From Bacillus stratosphericus (GTDB lineage: Bacteria > Bacillota > Bacilli > Bacillales > Bacillaceae), in NCBI RefSeq assembly GCF_020524495.1, contig NZ_JAIVLB010000002.1, positions 62,001-126,000 on the forward strand: 64,000 nt of DNA, written 5' to 3'. The notes under the pieces were generated by a model. The model did not search any database. It was not told the DNA's origin and saw only the letters and a list, made by a program, of their open reading frames with translations. A program made the position numbers and the translations under genes. Below, piece after piece: positions 9,716 to 17,700 of the stretch. The first letter of the stretch is position 1; each line of letters starts with the position of its first letter.

Positions 9716-9990
9716 TTAATGGTGTTGATTCAAACTTGTGCGATAAAATATGATCACTAGCAGAATATGCTTTTTGTTTGACCTCTTCTCGGTTCACTCC
9801 AACAAGCATCCCGTTTCACTGCCTTTCCAGCAATATAGACGGAATCAACATTTAAAGGGTGTGCCGTTTGGACAACCGCCCCAGCTGGATCTGTCATCCG
9901 AAGAAGATTCATGCTGCAATGCATGAGCTCCGTTTATAGTTGCTGCTTCAAGCATTTTCCTGGCATCGTCCCCTATGTGACAACATTTAA
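9716..9990 (-). pseudogene. Frameshifted, internally deleted remnant of an amidohydrolase (deaminase) gene
   Basis: Read on the minus strand, three pieces in order match the C-terminal third of TRZ/ATZ-type amidohydrolases (cytosine, guanine and S-adenosylhomocysteine deaminases). Piece one, DDARKMLEAATINGAHALQ (about 9974-9918), corresponds to the family's 'aThngAraLG' block. Then comes a deletion. Piece two, NLLRMTDPAGAVVQTAHPLN through VYIAGKAVKRD, is the 'dp.gaVV.aa...nVdtV.V.Gk.vkrdG' block. A frameshift near 9811 moves to the third frame, LVGVNREEVKQKAYSASDHI, the usual tail. The N-terminal metal-binding part is gone. This is recognition by pattern; the substrate cannot be told. Confidence 0.65.
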
Positions 9991-10062
9991 AATGTGCATA
10001 CTACATAACGCAGTCAACAGCTGATCTGATGATTGAAAGTGCGTTTTTTTCATGCGGGCTAC

Positions 10063-10098
10063 AAAAAAGCGCTGGATGTTTTCCATCCAAACGCTTCT
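10063..10098 (-). terminator. Terminator of the acyl-CoA synthetase gene
   Basis: On the minus strand AAGCGTTTGGATG pairs with CATCCAGCGCTT (small internal mismatch) around AAAA-rich loop bases and is followed by TTTTTT, 15 bases after the stop codon. Confidence 0.8.
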
Positions 10099-10112
10099 CG
10101 TTTCATTCATGA

Positions 10113-11690
10113 TTATGCTTTTCGCTCAAGCTCTCTTTCTCTCAGCTCTACACGACGAATTTTCGCTGACGGTGTTTTTGGCAGTTCGTCAATGAATTCG
10201 ATTTCTCTTGGATATTTATATGGTGCTGTTGTATTTTTCACGTGTGATTGCAGCTCTTTGATGAGCTCATCACTTTGTGCAGATGCATCACGCAGGACGA
10301 CGTATGCTTTGACGATCGATCCTCTGATTTCATCAGGGCTTGCCACGACAGCACATTCTTTCACTGCTGGGTGTTTGATGAGCGCATCTTCTACTTCAAA
10401 CGGCCCAATGGTATAGCCTGAGCTGACAATAATGTCATCTCTGCGGCTTTCAAACCAGAAATACCCGTCCTCGTCTTTTTTCGCACGGTCACCGGTAATA
10501 AAGTAATTTCCGCGTCGCTGCGCCTTTGTCCGTTCTTCATCTTTGTAGTATTCCTTAAATAGAGCAGGTGTTTCGAGATGAACGGCAATGTCACCAATTT
10601 CTCCTGGAGCACAAATGCTGCCGTCGTCATCAATGATGTCCACTTCGTTACCAGGAGTTGGTTTTCCCATACTGCCTGGCTTGATATTCATTCCTTTTAA
10701 TAAACCTACTAGCAGTGTACTTTCTGTTTGACCGTAGCCATCTCGAACTTCTATATCGAAATGTTTTTTGAATGTATCGATGACTTCACGGTTTAGCGGC
10801 TCTCCTGCAGAAACGGCACTATGTAGCTTTGGCAGTTGATATTGACTCAAGTCATCTACTTTGGCCATAAATCGATATTCTGTTGGTGTACAGCATAAGA
10901 CATTGATTTCATTTTTTTGAAGCAGTTCTAAGTACGTATTTGGATGAAATTTACCTCCGTATACAAAGCCTTCCGCTCCACTTCCCAAAACAGATAAGAG
11001 TGGACTCCACACCCATTTTTGCCAGCCTGGTCCTGCTGTCGCCCATACTTTATCTCCTTCATCGATCGAGAGCCATGCTTTAGCAGCTGTGCGTAAATGA
11101 GCATAAGCCCACCCATGAGTATGAACAACTCCTTTTGGATTACCTGTTGTGCCTGATGTATAGGATAAAAACGCCATGTCAGTCCGTTCTGTTTGTGCCA
11201 TTTGAAGCTCGCTTGATTGTTGTTCTTTCTGAGCTAAAATGTTTGCCCAGCCATGATCGTTTTCGCCAATCGAGAATGTTTTAAAACCTTTTGGTTGATT
11301 CGTTCCATCGAACGATTGAATGAATGAAGCGTAAACGATCGCTCCCTTTGCTTCTGCATGTTCAATCCGGTAATCTAAATCTTTCGCACGAAGCATTTCT
11401 GAGCAAGGAATGACGACCATCCCTGTTTTCAAAATAGCTAAATAAATGCTGTATGCCTCTAGCATGCGCGGCACCATCACAATGATTTTATCGCCTTTCT
11501 TAAAGCCTGCATGTAACAAAGCATGACCGATTTTATTCGCCTCTTCCACTAATGCTGCATAAGTCACATGCGCCTCATCACCATTTCCGTCCTGCCAGTG
11601 CAGGGCCATTTTTTTCCGGTCATGACTAAACGCTTCAATCTCACTGACTAAGTTATATTGTTCTGGTGCAATTAAGTCTTCTCTTTTCAT
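10113..11690 (-). CDS. ytcI: Acyl/acetyl-CoA synthetase-like AMP-forming ligase YtcI
   Basis: ANL-superfamily enzyme that activates a carboxylic acid as acyl-AMP and transfers it to CoA. The P-loop signature SYTSGTTGNPKG and following VVHTHGW, the GYGQTES motif, the hinge GDRAKKDEDGYFWFESRRDD, and the C-terminal catalytic Lys in TPSAKIRRVELR are all present. At 525 residues it is about 45 shorter than AcsA and lacks the long N-terminal lid, which points to a medium-chain or propionyl-type substrate rather than acetate (inference). ATG start behind AAAGGAG. It sits downstream of sspA, as I recall for ytcI in B. subtilis. A second ligase, acsA, lies at 31994. Confidence 0.85.
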   Translation of the reverse strand: MKREDLIAPEQYNLVSEIEAFSHDRKKMALHWQDGNGDEAHVTYAALVEEANKIGHALLHAGFKKGDKIIVMVPRMLEAYSIYLAILKTGMVVIPCSEMLRAKDLDYRIEHAEAKGAIVYASFIQSFDGTNQPKGFKTFSIGENDHGWANILAQKEQQSSELQMAQTERTDMAFLSYTSGTTGNPKGVVHTHGWAYAHLRTAAKAWLSIDEGDKVWATAGPGWQKWVWSPLLSVLGSGAEGFVYGGKFHPNTYLELLQKNEINVLCCTPTEYRFMAKVDDLSQYQLPKLHSAVSAGEPLNREVIDTFKKHFDIEVRDGYGQTESTLLVGLLKGMNIKPGSMGKPTPGNEVDIIDDDGSICAPGEIGDIAVHLETPALFKEYYKDEERTKAQRRGNYFITGDRAKKDEDGYFWFESRRDDIIVSSGYTIGPFEVEDALIKHPAVKECAVVASPDEIRGSIVKAYVVLRDASAQSDELIKELQSHVKNTTAPYKYPREIEFIDELPKTPSAKIRRVELRERELERKA

Positions 11691-11773
11691 GGTACAGCTC
11701 CTTTTAGCCTCTTTCTATGAAATTAATGATGTTTCAAATGACCTATTCACTCATCACTGAAAAATGCTTGAAT

Positions 11774-11788
11774 TAGGACCTACTCCTA
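11774..11788. promoter_or_regulatory. Inverted repeat TAGGA-n5-TCCTA upstream of ytcI, candidate operator
   Basis: TAGGA (11774-11778) and TCCTA (11784-11788) flank CCTAC, just downstream of a minus-strand -10-like TAATAC, about 85 bases before the ytcI start codon. The longer context matches the lipid regulator FapR's published palindrome at roughly 14 of 19 positions by eye. The protein that binds it is unknown. Confidence 0.35.
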
Positions 11789-11854
11789 GTATTATGCCAT
11801 AATTTTTTCAATTCGTCTTCTTTTTTTAAAAATATTCTAACAATTTATATGTAC

Positions 11855-11886
11855 AAAAAGAAAAGAGCGGGGATGAACCCGCTCAT
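11855..11886 (-). terminator. sspA terminator
   Basis: On the minus strand GAGCGGG and CCCGCTC pair around a short loop, followed by TTTTCTTTTT. It lies 27 bases past the sspA stop. Confidence 0.9.
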
Positions 11887-11912
11887 AAGCCATAGCTTTT
11901 AAATTGTGTGTC

Positions 11913-12125
11913 TTAGAAAGATCCGCCACCCATATGTTGTTGAGCGTAAGATACAAGACGTTTAGTGATTTCTCCACCAACTGATCCGTTAGCGCGAGAT
12001 GTTGTATCTGGTCCAAGGTTTACACCAAATTCTGAAGCGATTTCATACTTCATTTGGTCGATCGCTTGTGCAGCGCCTGGAACGACTAATTGATTAGAAC
12101 TGCTTTGTCTGTTTTGTTGAGCCAT
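11913..12125 (-). CDS. sspA: Alpha/beta-type small acid-soluble spore protein SspA
   Basis: A 70-residue DNA-coating protein of the spore core that protects DNA from UV and heat. The two family signatures are visible: the germination protease cleavage site in YEIASEFGV (cut after Glu) and the C-terminal DNA-binding helix [20 protein letters not shown] start behind AAGGAGGTGAG. A well-formed SigG promoter lies directly upstream (12149-12178), so expression should be confined to the forespore. It is monocistronic, with a terminator after the stop. Confidence 0.96.
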   Translation of the reverse strand: MAQQNRQSSSNQLVVPGAAQAIDQMKYEIASEFGVNLGPDTTSRANGSVGGEITKRLVSYAQQHMGGGSF

Positions 12126-12148
12126 GTGTTCTCACCTCCTTGTGAATA

Positions 12149-12178
12149 TAGAATGTGTAGAAACACATGACTTCATGC
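12149..12178 (-). promoter_or_regulatory. SigG promoter of sspA
   Basis: Minus-strand -35 GCATG (12174-12178) and -10 CATTCTA (12149-12155) with an 18-base spacer fit the SigG consensus GHATR-n17/18-CATWMTA exactly. Confidence 0.85.
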
Positions 12179-12214
12179 GATTGATTTTATGGTAATTATT
12201 ATGAAATGTTAAAT

Positions 12215-13420
12215 TTAGAATAAATCAGCGAATTCGTCTGCCGTTTTCTTTTCATTTGTGACAATGATGGTTTCGATTTGCGCAACTGCCTCGTCGAGCA
12301 TTGGCTCGAAATCAGCAAAGCTTTCGTATCGTTCTACTTTTTCAAGCTTTGGCTTAGTTTTTGGAGATGGCGGTGTAAAGATTGTACAGCAATCCTCAAA
12401 AGGCTGAATGCTTGTATCATATGTGCCAATTCGTCTCGCTTCCTCAATAATGTCATTTTTATCAACAGCAATTAGGGGACGAATAATCGGCGTGTTTGTC
12501 ACATGATTAATGGCATACATGCTTTCAAGTGTCTGACTAGCAACTTGGCCAAGGCTTTCACCTGTAATAATCGCAAGGGCATCTTTCTTCGCTCTTATTT
12601 TATCAGCTATTTTCAGCATCATTCTTCTTGTTGACGTCATCGTATAGTTTTCTGGTACTTGTTTGTGAATCAGCTCTTGGATTTTGGTAAAAGGAACTAT
12701 GTGAAGCTTCACTTCGCCTCCATAGGCAGCTAGGCAACCAGCAAGATCAATGACCTTTTGCTTGGCACGTTCACTTGTATAAGGCGGACTAAAGAAGTGA
12801 ACCGCTTCAATTTGAATTCCTCGTTTCATAGCCTGATATCCGGCAACCGGGCTGTCAAAGCCACCTGAGAGCATGAGCATCGCTCTCCCGCTTGAACCGA
12901 CTGGCAAACCGCCTGCACCCTTTACATCTTTAAAAGTAATGTACGTCGCATGTTCTCTAATTTCAATTCGCAAATGAACAACTGGCTGTTTCACATTGAC
13001 CGTTAAGCCTTCAGTATTTCTGAGGACATGTCCGCCAATTTCACGGTTCATTTCATTTGAATCAAGCTCAAATTGTTTGTAAGACCGCTTCGTTGTGACT
13101 TTGAATGTATTCCCTTTTTCGTATACTTCCTTCACAGCCGTTAGCGCCGCTTCTTTAATTGCGTCCATATTGGTTTCACATTTCACTGCAAGACTAAAGC
13201 TCTGAATCCCAAACACATTTTTGAGATGTTCTGAAATCGGTTCAGGATTTTCTCCGTTCAGCATGATGGTGATGCGGTCTCTGTCAGATGTGTATTTTAA
13301 CGCTTCAAAATCTTTTAATACGAATCGTATATGCTGTCTTAGTTTTTCAATGAACTTCTTTCTATTTCTCCCTTTTGTTGAGATTTCACCAAAACGGACT
13401 AAAATATAATCATACTTCAT
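12215..13420 (-). CDS. thiI: tRNA 4-thiouridine synthetase ThiI
   Basis: Adenylates U8 of tRNA and inserts sulfur to make 4-thiouridine. The N-terminal ferredoxin-like and THUMP domains (about 1-165) bind tRNA; the PP-loop pyrophosphatase domain carries LSGGFDSPVAGY at about 183. There is no C-terminal rhodanese domain; the protein ends at 401 residues, as in other Bacillus ThiI, which take sulfur directly from the partner desulfurase NifZ. The start codon lies five bases after the nifZ stop, with the ribosome-binding site AAAGGAATGAG inside the nifZ tail. Confidence 0.95.
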   Translation of the reverse strand: MKYDYILVRFGEISTKGRNRKKFIEKLRQHIRFVLKDFEALKYTSDRDRITIMLNGENPEPISEHLKNVFGIQSFSLAVKCETNMDAIKEAALTAVKEVYEKGNTFKVTTKRSYKQFELDSNEMNREIGGHVLRNTEGLTVNVKQPVVHLRIEIREHATYITFKDVKGAGGLPVGSSGRAMLMLSGGFDSPVAGYQAMKRGIQIEAVHFFSPPYTSERAKQKVIDLAGCLAAYGGEVKLHIVPFTKIQELIHKQVPENYTMTSTRRMMLKIADKIRAKKDALAIITGESLGQVASQTLESMYAINHVTNTPIIRPLIAVDKNDIIEEARRIGTYDTSIQPFEDCCTIFTPPSPKTKPKLEKVERYESFADFEPMLDEAVAQIETIIVTNEKKTADEFADLF

Positions 13421-13424
13421 ATTG

Positions 13425-14567
13425 TTATCTCATTCCTTTTAATTTTTTCACACTTTGTGCAATAGTTGTGATGATGTGCGGCGCAAGATCAGGACCTTGT
13501 CCATACGTCAAACTGATTCTCATGCTGCTTTTAGTGACTTCTTCTGATTTCCCCATAGCTAGCAGTACACGGCTTGGTTCTTTTTTCTTAGCTGAACAGG
13601 CAGATGTCGTAGAAACGTAAATGCCTTCTTTTTCAAGCATATGGAGAAGAACTTCAATTTGAATACCTGGCACTGAAAAATTCACAATGTGCGGCGCACT
13701 ATGCATCAGTGGTGTGTTGATAACGACACCTTCTATTTCTCTAAGCTGCTTTTGCAGCTCCGTTTTTAACGCCAGCATCTGATCATGATGCTTTTCAAGA
13801 AGTTCAAATGATTGTTTCATGGCTTTTACTAAGCTGACAGCACCAGCAGGGTTTTCTGTACCTGAACGCAGACCAAATTCCTGCTCTCCTCCTGTGATGA
13901 ATGGTGCAAGCACTACATTTTTCTTTAAAAAGAGAGCACCTGTCCCCTTCAAGCCATGAATCTTGTGACCTGACATTGTCAAGAGATCCACGTCGATCTG
14001 CTTATTGAAGGCTACCTTGCCGATCCCCTGAACCCCGTCGACATGAAAGAGTGCATCTTTTGCATATTCACGAATGATGCCGGCAGCTTCTTCTATCGGC
14101 TGGACAGCACCTGTCTCGTTGTTTACGTGCATCATACTGACAAGCACTGTATCAGGTCGAAGGGCTTCTTTTAATTGAGTCATATCTACATGGCCATGCT
14201 CACTCACTTGAATATAAGTGATGTCAAAACCAAATAAGTCTTTCAGCTGTTCAAACGATTCAAAGACAGAAGGGTGCTCAATCGCTGTTGTGACAATGTG
14301 TTTGCCTCGGTTCATTTTAGCAAGAGCAGCCCCTTTAATGGCAATGTTATTCGCTTCTGTTGCGCCAGATGTAAAAATAATCTCATATTGTTTAAAGCCT
14401 GTATAGTGAAGCATTTGTTTGCGCGTTTCACTTAGCAGACGGCTCGCATCAATTCCGAGCTGGTGAAGCGAAGACGGATTTCCAAAAAAACGCTCACTCA
14501 CTTGCTCATATACTTGTAAAACCTCTGGGTAAGGCTTTGTTGTTGCACTATTATCAAGATAAATCAT
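13425..14567 (-). CDS. nifZ: Cysteine desulfurase NifZ, sulfur donor for ThiI
   Basis: PLP-dependent class V aminotransferase-fold desulfurase. It has the PLP Lys in SGHKIHGLKGTGALF (about 202-216), the His of the HVDGVQG segment, and the sulfur-carrying Cys in STTSACSAKKK (about 325). It starts MIYLDNSATTKP, the typical IscS/NifS N terminus. The ATG lies behind AAGGAGTTCC. It forms a two-gene operon with thiI (gap four bases), which matches the dedicated NifZ-ThiI sulfur relay known in B. subtilis. Its TTGACA-like -35 (14625-14630) lies close to the CodY-like box shared with the divergent transporter gene. Confidence 0.93.
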   Translation of the reverse strand: MIYLDNSATTKPYPEVLQVYEQVSERFFGNPSSLHQLGIDASRLLSETRKQMLHYTGFKQYEIIFTSGATEANNIAIKGAALAKMNRGKHIVTTAIEHPSVFESFEQLKDLFGFDITYIQVSEHGHVDMTQLKEALRPDTVLVSMMHVNNETGAVQPIEEAAGIIREYAKDALFHVDGVQGIGKVAFNKQIDVDLLTMSGHKIHGLKGTGALFLKKNVVLAPFITGGEQEFGLRSGTENPAGAVSLVKAMKQSFELLEKHHDQMLALKTELQKQLREIEGVVINTPLMHSAPHIVNFSVPGIQIEVLLHMLEKEGIYVSTTSACSAKKKEPSRVLLAMGKSEEVTKSSMRISLTYGQGPDLAPHIITTIAQSVKKLKGMR

Positions 14568-14636
14568 ATCGGAACTCCTTAAAAAAGCTAATAAAATACT
14601 TGCATTTATATGTTACCATATTGATGTCAAACAGAG

Positions 14637-14651
14637 AATTTTCTGAAAATG
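14637..14651. promoter_or_regulatory. CodY-like box between nifZ and the first braB
   Basis: AATTTTCTGAAAATG matches the CodY consensus AATTTTCWGAAAATT at 14 of 15 bases. It sits just upstream of the transporter's -35 (14656) and between two divergent promoters. CodY repression of branched-chain amino acid uptake genes is established in Bacillus; action here is inference. Confidence 0.75.
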
Positions 14652-14655
14652 GCTG

Positions 14656-14684
14656 TTGACAACTTTCCATTTTCACTATATCAT
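14656..14684 (+). promoter_or_regulatory. SigA promoter of the first braB-type gene
   Basis: TTGACA (14656-14661), 17-base spacer, TATCAT (14679-14684). This predicts an untranslated leader of about 75 bases. Confidence 0.8.
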
Positions 14685-14713
14685 CCATAGTGCAATTGTC
14701 ACATAAAAATGTT

Positions 14714-14728
14714 AATTGTCAGAATATT
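14714..14728. promoter_or_regulatory. Second CodY-like box in the braB leader
   Basis: AATTGTCAGAATATT matches the CodY consensus at 13 of 15 bases and lies downstream of the predicted transcription start, a position suited to roadblock repression. Confidence 0.5.
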
Positions 14729-14765
14729 TATATTTAGCACAATACACTGTTGAGGAGGGACTATT

Positions 14766-16109
14766 TTGAAAAATAGTTTAAGTATAAAAGAGACGTTGGC
14801 CATTGGTCTAATGCTTTTTGCATTATTCTTTGGCGCAGGAAATATGATTTTTCCACCTGTCCTTGGACAATATGCGGGTGAGAATGTATGGCTCGCCATC
14901 GGTGGCTTTTTACTAACAGGAGTAGGTCTTCCGCTTCTAGGGGTGATTGCAGTTGCCCTTACAGGTACCGGTGCAAAAGGGCTTGCGGATAAAGCTCACC
15001 CTAAATTTGGAACAATTTTCACCATCATTCTGTATTTATCCATTGGACCATTTTTTGCTATCCCACGAACAGGTACGGTTTCTTACGAGATTGGATTAGC
15101 TCCATTTTTGTCAGAAGCACAATCTTCTTCATGGGTACCGCTATTCTTATTCACCCTTGTGTTTTTCACGATTTCGTATCTGCTCGCTTTAAATCCTTCA
15201 AAGCTGGTTGATCGAATTGGAAAAGTATTAACACCTATTTTATTAACAGTGATTGCAATGATTGTTGTTAAAGCAATTGCTACGCCGATGGGAATCATCG
15301 GTAAGCCTGATGCGACATATGAAGCAAACCCACTCTTCACTGGGTTTTTAGAGGGCTATAAAACAATGGACGCACTCGCTTCTATCGTATTTGGAATCGT
15401 TGTTGTGACAGCTGTTAAAGAAAGAGGCATCACGGAGCGTAAACCTCTTGCGGCTGCATGTATAAAAGCTGGCCTTATCGCGGCTGCTGGACTAGCACTC
15501 GTGTATATCTCTCTTGCTTATGTCGGTGCTTCAAGTCCCGATGCAACCGGAATGGTTGGAGCAAATGAAGGTGGTAAACTGCTTTCACTATCTGCTAACT
15601 TTTTATTCGGTTCTATTGGTAACATTGTACTTGGCACAGCGATTTTATTCGCTTGTCTAACCACAAGTGTCGGACTTATCTCATCTTGTGGCGAATATTT
15701 TTCAAAGCTTTTCCCAGCACTTTCTTATCGTACAGTTGTTCTCATTATTTCTTTATTTAGTGCATTGGTTGCAAACCTTGGACTGGCACAAATTATTTCG
15801 CTATCAGTCCCGGTACTAGTGACGATATATCCATTGGCAATTGTGATTATTTTATTGTCGTTCCTTGATCGCTGGATTAACGGTAGACGCATGATTTATG
15901 TCGTATCCCTCATCTTTACTGGATTTTTTGCTATTATCGACGGCTTATTGGCTGCCGGAATCAATCTCGGTGGGTTACCTGACATCTTGGGGTCATTCAT
16001 TCCTTTTTACAATTTAGGCGTTGGTTGGGTCATACCAGCTATGATCGGCGCAGGTGTTGGTTTACTTATTTCCATGTTCACTAGCCCACCTAAACAGCTC
16101 GCATCGTAG
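14766..16109 (+). CDS. braB: Branched-chain amino acid carrier (BraB/BrnQ family), copy 1
   Basis: LIVCS-family Na+-coupled importer of leucine, isoleucine and valine with about 12 membrane helices over 447 residues. Family signatures FFGAGNMIFPP (about 20-30) and FAIPRTGTVSYE (about 98-109) are present. The start is TTG 14766 behind GAGGAGGGA. CodY-like boxes lie upstream and in the leader. The 447-residue paralogue immediately downstream is very similar, especially in the N-terminal 110 residues, so this is a tandem duplication; B. subtilis 168 has one gene at this place as I recall. Which copy is the orthologue of braB cannot be decided here. Confidence 0.9.
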   Translation: MKNSLSIKETLAIGLMLFALFFGAGNMIFPPVLGQYAGENVWLAIGGFLLTGVGLPLLGVIAVALTGTGAKGLADKAHPKFGTIFTIILYLSIGPFFAIPRTGTVSYEIGLAPFLSEAQSSSWVPLFLFTLVFFTISYLLALNPSKLVDRIGKVLTPILLTVIAMIVVKAIATPMGIIGKPDATYEANPLFTGFLEGYKTMDALASIVFGIVVVTAVKERGITERKPLAAACIKAGLIAAAGLALVYISLAYVGASSPDATGMVGANEGGKLLSLSANFLFGSIGNIVLGTAILFACLTTSVGLISSCGEYFSKLFPALSYRTVVLIISLFSALVANLGLAQIISLSVPVLVTIYPLAIVIILLSFLDRWINGRRMIYVVSLIFTGFFAIIDGLLAAGINLGGLPDILGSFIPFYNLGVGWVIPAMIGAGVGLLISMFTSPPKQLAS

Positions 16110-16115
16110 TGAGCC

Positions 16116-16155
16116 TAAGCATCCTCTTCCAACGATGAAGGGGATGCTTTTTTAT
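16116..16155 (+). terminator. Terminator between the two carrier genes
   Basis: AAGCATCCTCTTC pairs with GAAGGGGATGCTT (one G-U), followed by TTTTTT. The two copies are therefore separate transcription units. Confidence 0.85.
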
Positions 16156-16210
16156 TGTTCTTCATATACTAAAATAGAAAAATTTATGACTTTTGTATGA
16201 AAACACATGT

Positions 16211-16238
16211 TGACATCAATCGTACATCCTTTATAATT
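16211..16238 (+). promoter_or_regulatory. SigA promoter of the second carrier gene
   Basis: TTGACA (16211-16216), 16-base spacer, TATAAT (16233-16238). It leaves a leader of about 70 bases, similar in size to that of copy 1. Confidence 0.85.
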
Positions 16239-16271
16239 AGTGAATGTTCATGATGATCGGTTCTAGCAACT

Positions 16272-16286
16272 AATTGACAGAATATT
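16272..16286. promoter_or_regulatory. CodY-like box in the leader of carrier copy 2
   Basis: AATTGACAGAATATT matches the CodY consensus at 12 of 15 bases and is almost identical to the leader box of copy 1 (one base differs), so it was probably duplicated with the gene. Confidence 0.4.
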
Positions 16287-16313
16287 TCAACATAATAATG
16301 GAGGCTTTATTCA

Positions 16314-17657
16314 ATGAAGGCAACTTTGTCGACAAAAGATACGGTAATTATAGGTTTTATGTTATTTGCTCTATTCTTCGGCGCTGGTAATATGATTTAT
16401 CCACCAGAGCTTGGTCAATATGCTGGGCAAAATGTGTGGAAAGCAATGGGCGGATTTTTATTAACAGGTGTCGGTTTACCCCTTCTTGGGATTATTGCGA
16501 TTGCTTTAACAGGTCGAGATGCAAAAGGACTTGCAGATAAAGCACATCCAACTTTTGGTACAGTGTTTACTGTCATTTTATATTTATCCATCGGACCACT
16601 TTTCGCCATTCCTCGTACAGGAACGGTCTCATATGAAATTGGTGCATTACCCTTTCTAACAGGTGTACCAGCTTGGTTGTCACTACTTCTATTTACACTT
16701 GTCTTTTTTGGTATTACGTATTATCTTGCTTTAAATCCAACGAAGATTGTGGATCGTGTAGGGAAAGTGTTAACACCGATTAAACTTACGATTATTTTTG
16801 TCATCATTGTCAAAGCGATATTGACGCCAATGGGTGCGGTTGGAACGCCTGATGCATCCTATAGCAATGGTTCCTTTTTTAAAGGGTTTCTAGAAGGCTA
16901 TAAAACAATGGATGCCCTTGCTTCGATTGTTTTTGGAATTGTCGTAATCAACGTGATTAAAGGACGCGGTATCACAAGTAAAAAGGCTCTAGCTTCTGCT
17001 TGTATCAAAGCAGGGCTGATTGCAGCGTGCGGATTAACATTTGTTTATCTATCACTTGCTTATTTAGGCGCTTCTAGTACACAGGCGATTGGATTCGTTG
17101 GAGATGGAAGCAAAATCTTGGCCCAGTCTTCTCAATTCCTTTTCGGCAGCCTAGGAAATATTGTGTTAGGTGCTGCCATTACAGTAGCGTGTTTAACAAC
17201 GAGTATTGGTCTTGTCACATCGTGCGGGGAATATTTTTCAAATTTATTACCTAAACTTTCTTATAAAATGGTCGTCACACTCGTGACATTATTTAGTTTC
17301 ATCATTTCAAACTTTGGACTTGCTCACATTGTCGCTTTCTCTGTGCCTGTTTTAACAGCGATTTACCCGCTAGCGATTATGATTATTGTTCTATCACTTG
17401 CAGATAAATGGCTTGGACATAGAAAACCTGTTTATGTACTCTCTTTAATTTTAACGGGCTGTGTGAGCTTATTTGACGGCATAGCAGCTGCGAAGCTTCC
17501 AATTGGTCCGGTGAAAGACATCTTTCACACGTTACTACCTTTATATGATCTTGGGATTGGCTGGATTGTGCCAGCTTTAATCGGAGTAATTGTTGGATTT
17601 GTGATTTCTCTTTTCACTTCTTCTTCTTCAGACGAGTGCCAGAAACAAGCATCATAG
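16314..17657 (+). CDS. Branched-chain amino acid carrier (BraB/BrnQ family), copy 2
   Basis: Second LIVCS-family carrier of 447 residues with the same signatures (FFGAGNMIYPPELGQYAG, FAIPRTGTVSYE) and about 12 membrane segments. Divergence from copy 1 is greatest in the variable loops and the C-terminal third, so substrate preference may differ. ATG start behind GGAGG. It has its own promoter, leader and terminator; the terminator is shared with the convergent ezrA. It ends in a Ser-rich tail (SSSSDECQKQAS) absent from copy 1. Confidence 0.9.
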   Translation: MKATLSTKDTVIIGFMLFALFFGAGNMIYPPELGQYAGQNVWKAMGGFLLTGVGLPLLGIIAIALTGRDAKGLADKAHPTFGTVFTVILYLSIGPLFAIPRTGTVSYEIGALPFLTGVPAWLSLLLFTLVFFGITYYLALNPTKIVDRVGKVLTPIKLTIIFVIIVKAILTPMGAVGTPDASYSNGSFFKGFLEGYKTMDALASIVFGIVVINVIKGRGITSKKALASACIKAGLIAACGLTFVYLSLAYLGASSTQAIGFVGDGSKILAQSSQFLFGSLGNIVLGAAITVACLTTSIGLVTSCGEYFSNLLPKLSYKMVVTLVTLFSFIISNFGLAHIVAFSVPVLTAIYPLAIMIIVLSLADKWLGHRKPVYVLSLILTGCVSLFDGIAAAKLPIGPVKDIFHTLLPLYDLGIGWIVPALIGVIVGFVISLFTSSSSDECQKQAS

Positions 17658-17660
17658 TTT

Positions 17661-17700
17661 AAAAAAAGCTGAAGTCCTGTAACTGGACTTCAGCTTTTTT
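17661..17700. terminator. Bidirectional terminator between carrier copy 2 and ezrA
   Basis: A perfect stem AAAAAAGCTGAAGTCC / GGACTTCAGCTTTTTT flanked by A and T tracts works in both directions. The ezrA stop codon overlaps its right edge. Confidence 0.92.

Noticed and set aside
10033-10416. 127-residue plus-strand reading frame over the end of ytcI
   Set aside because: Ser-rich antisense shadow of a well-supported gene.
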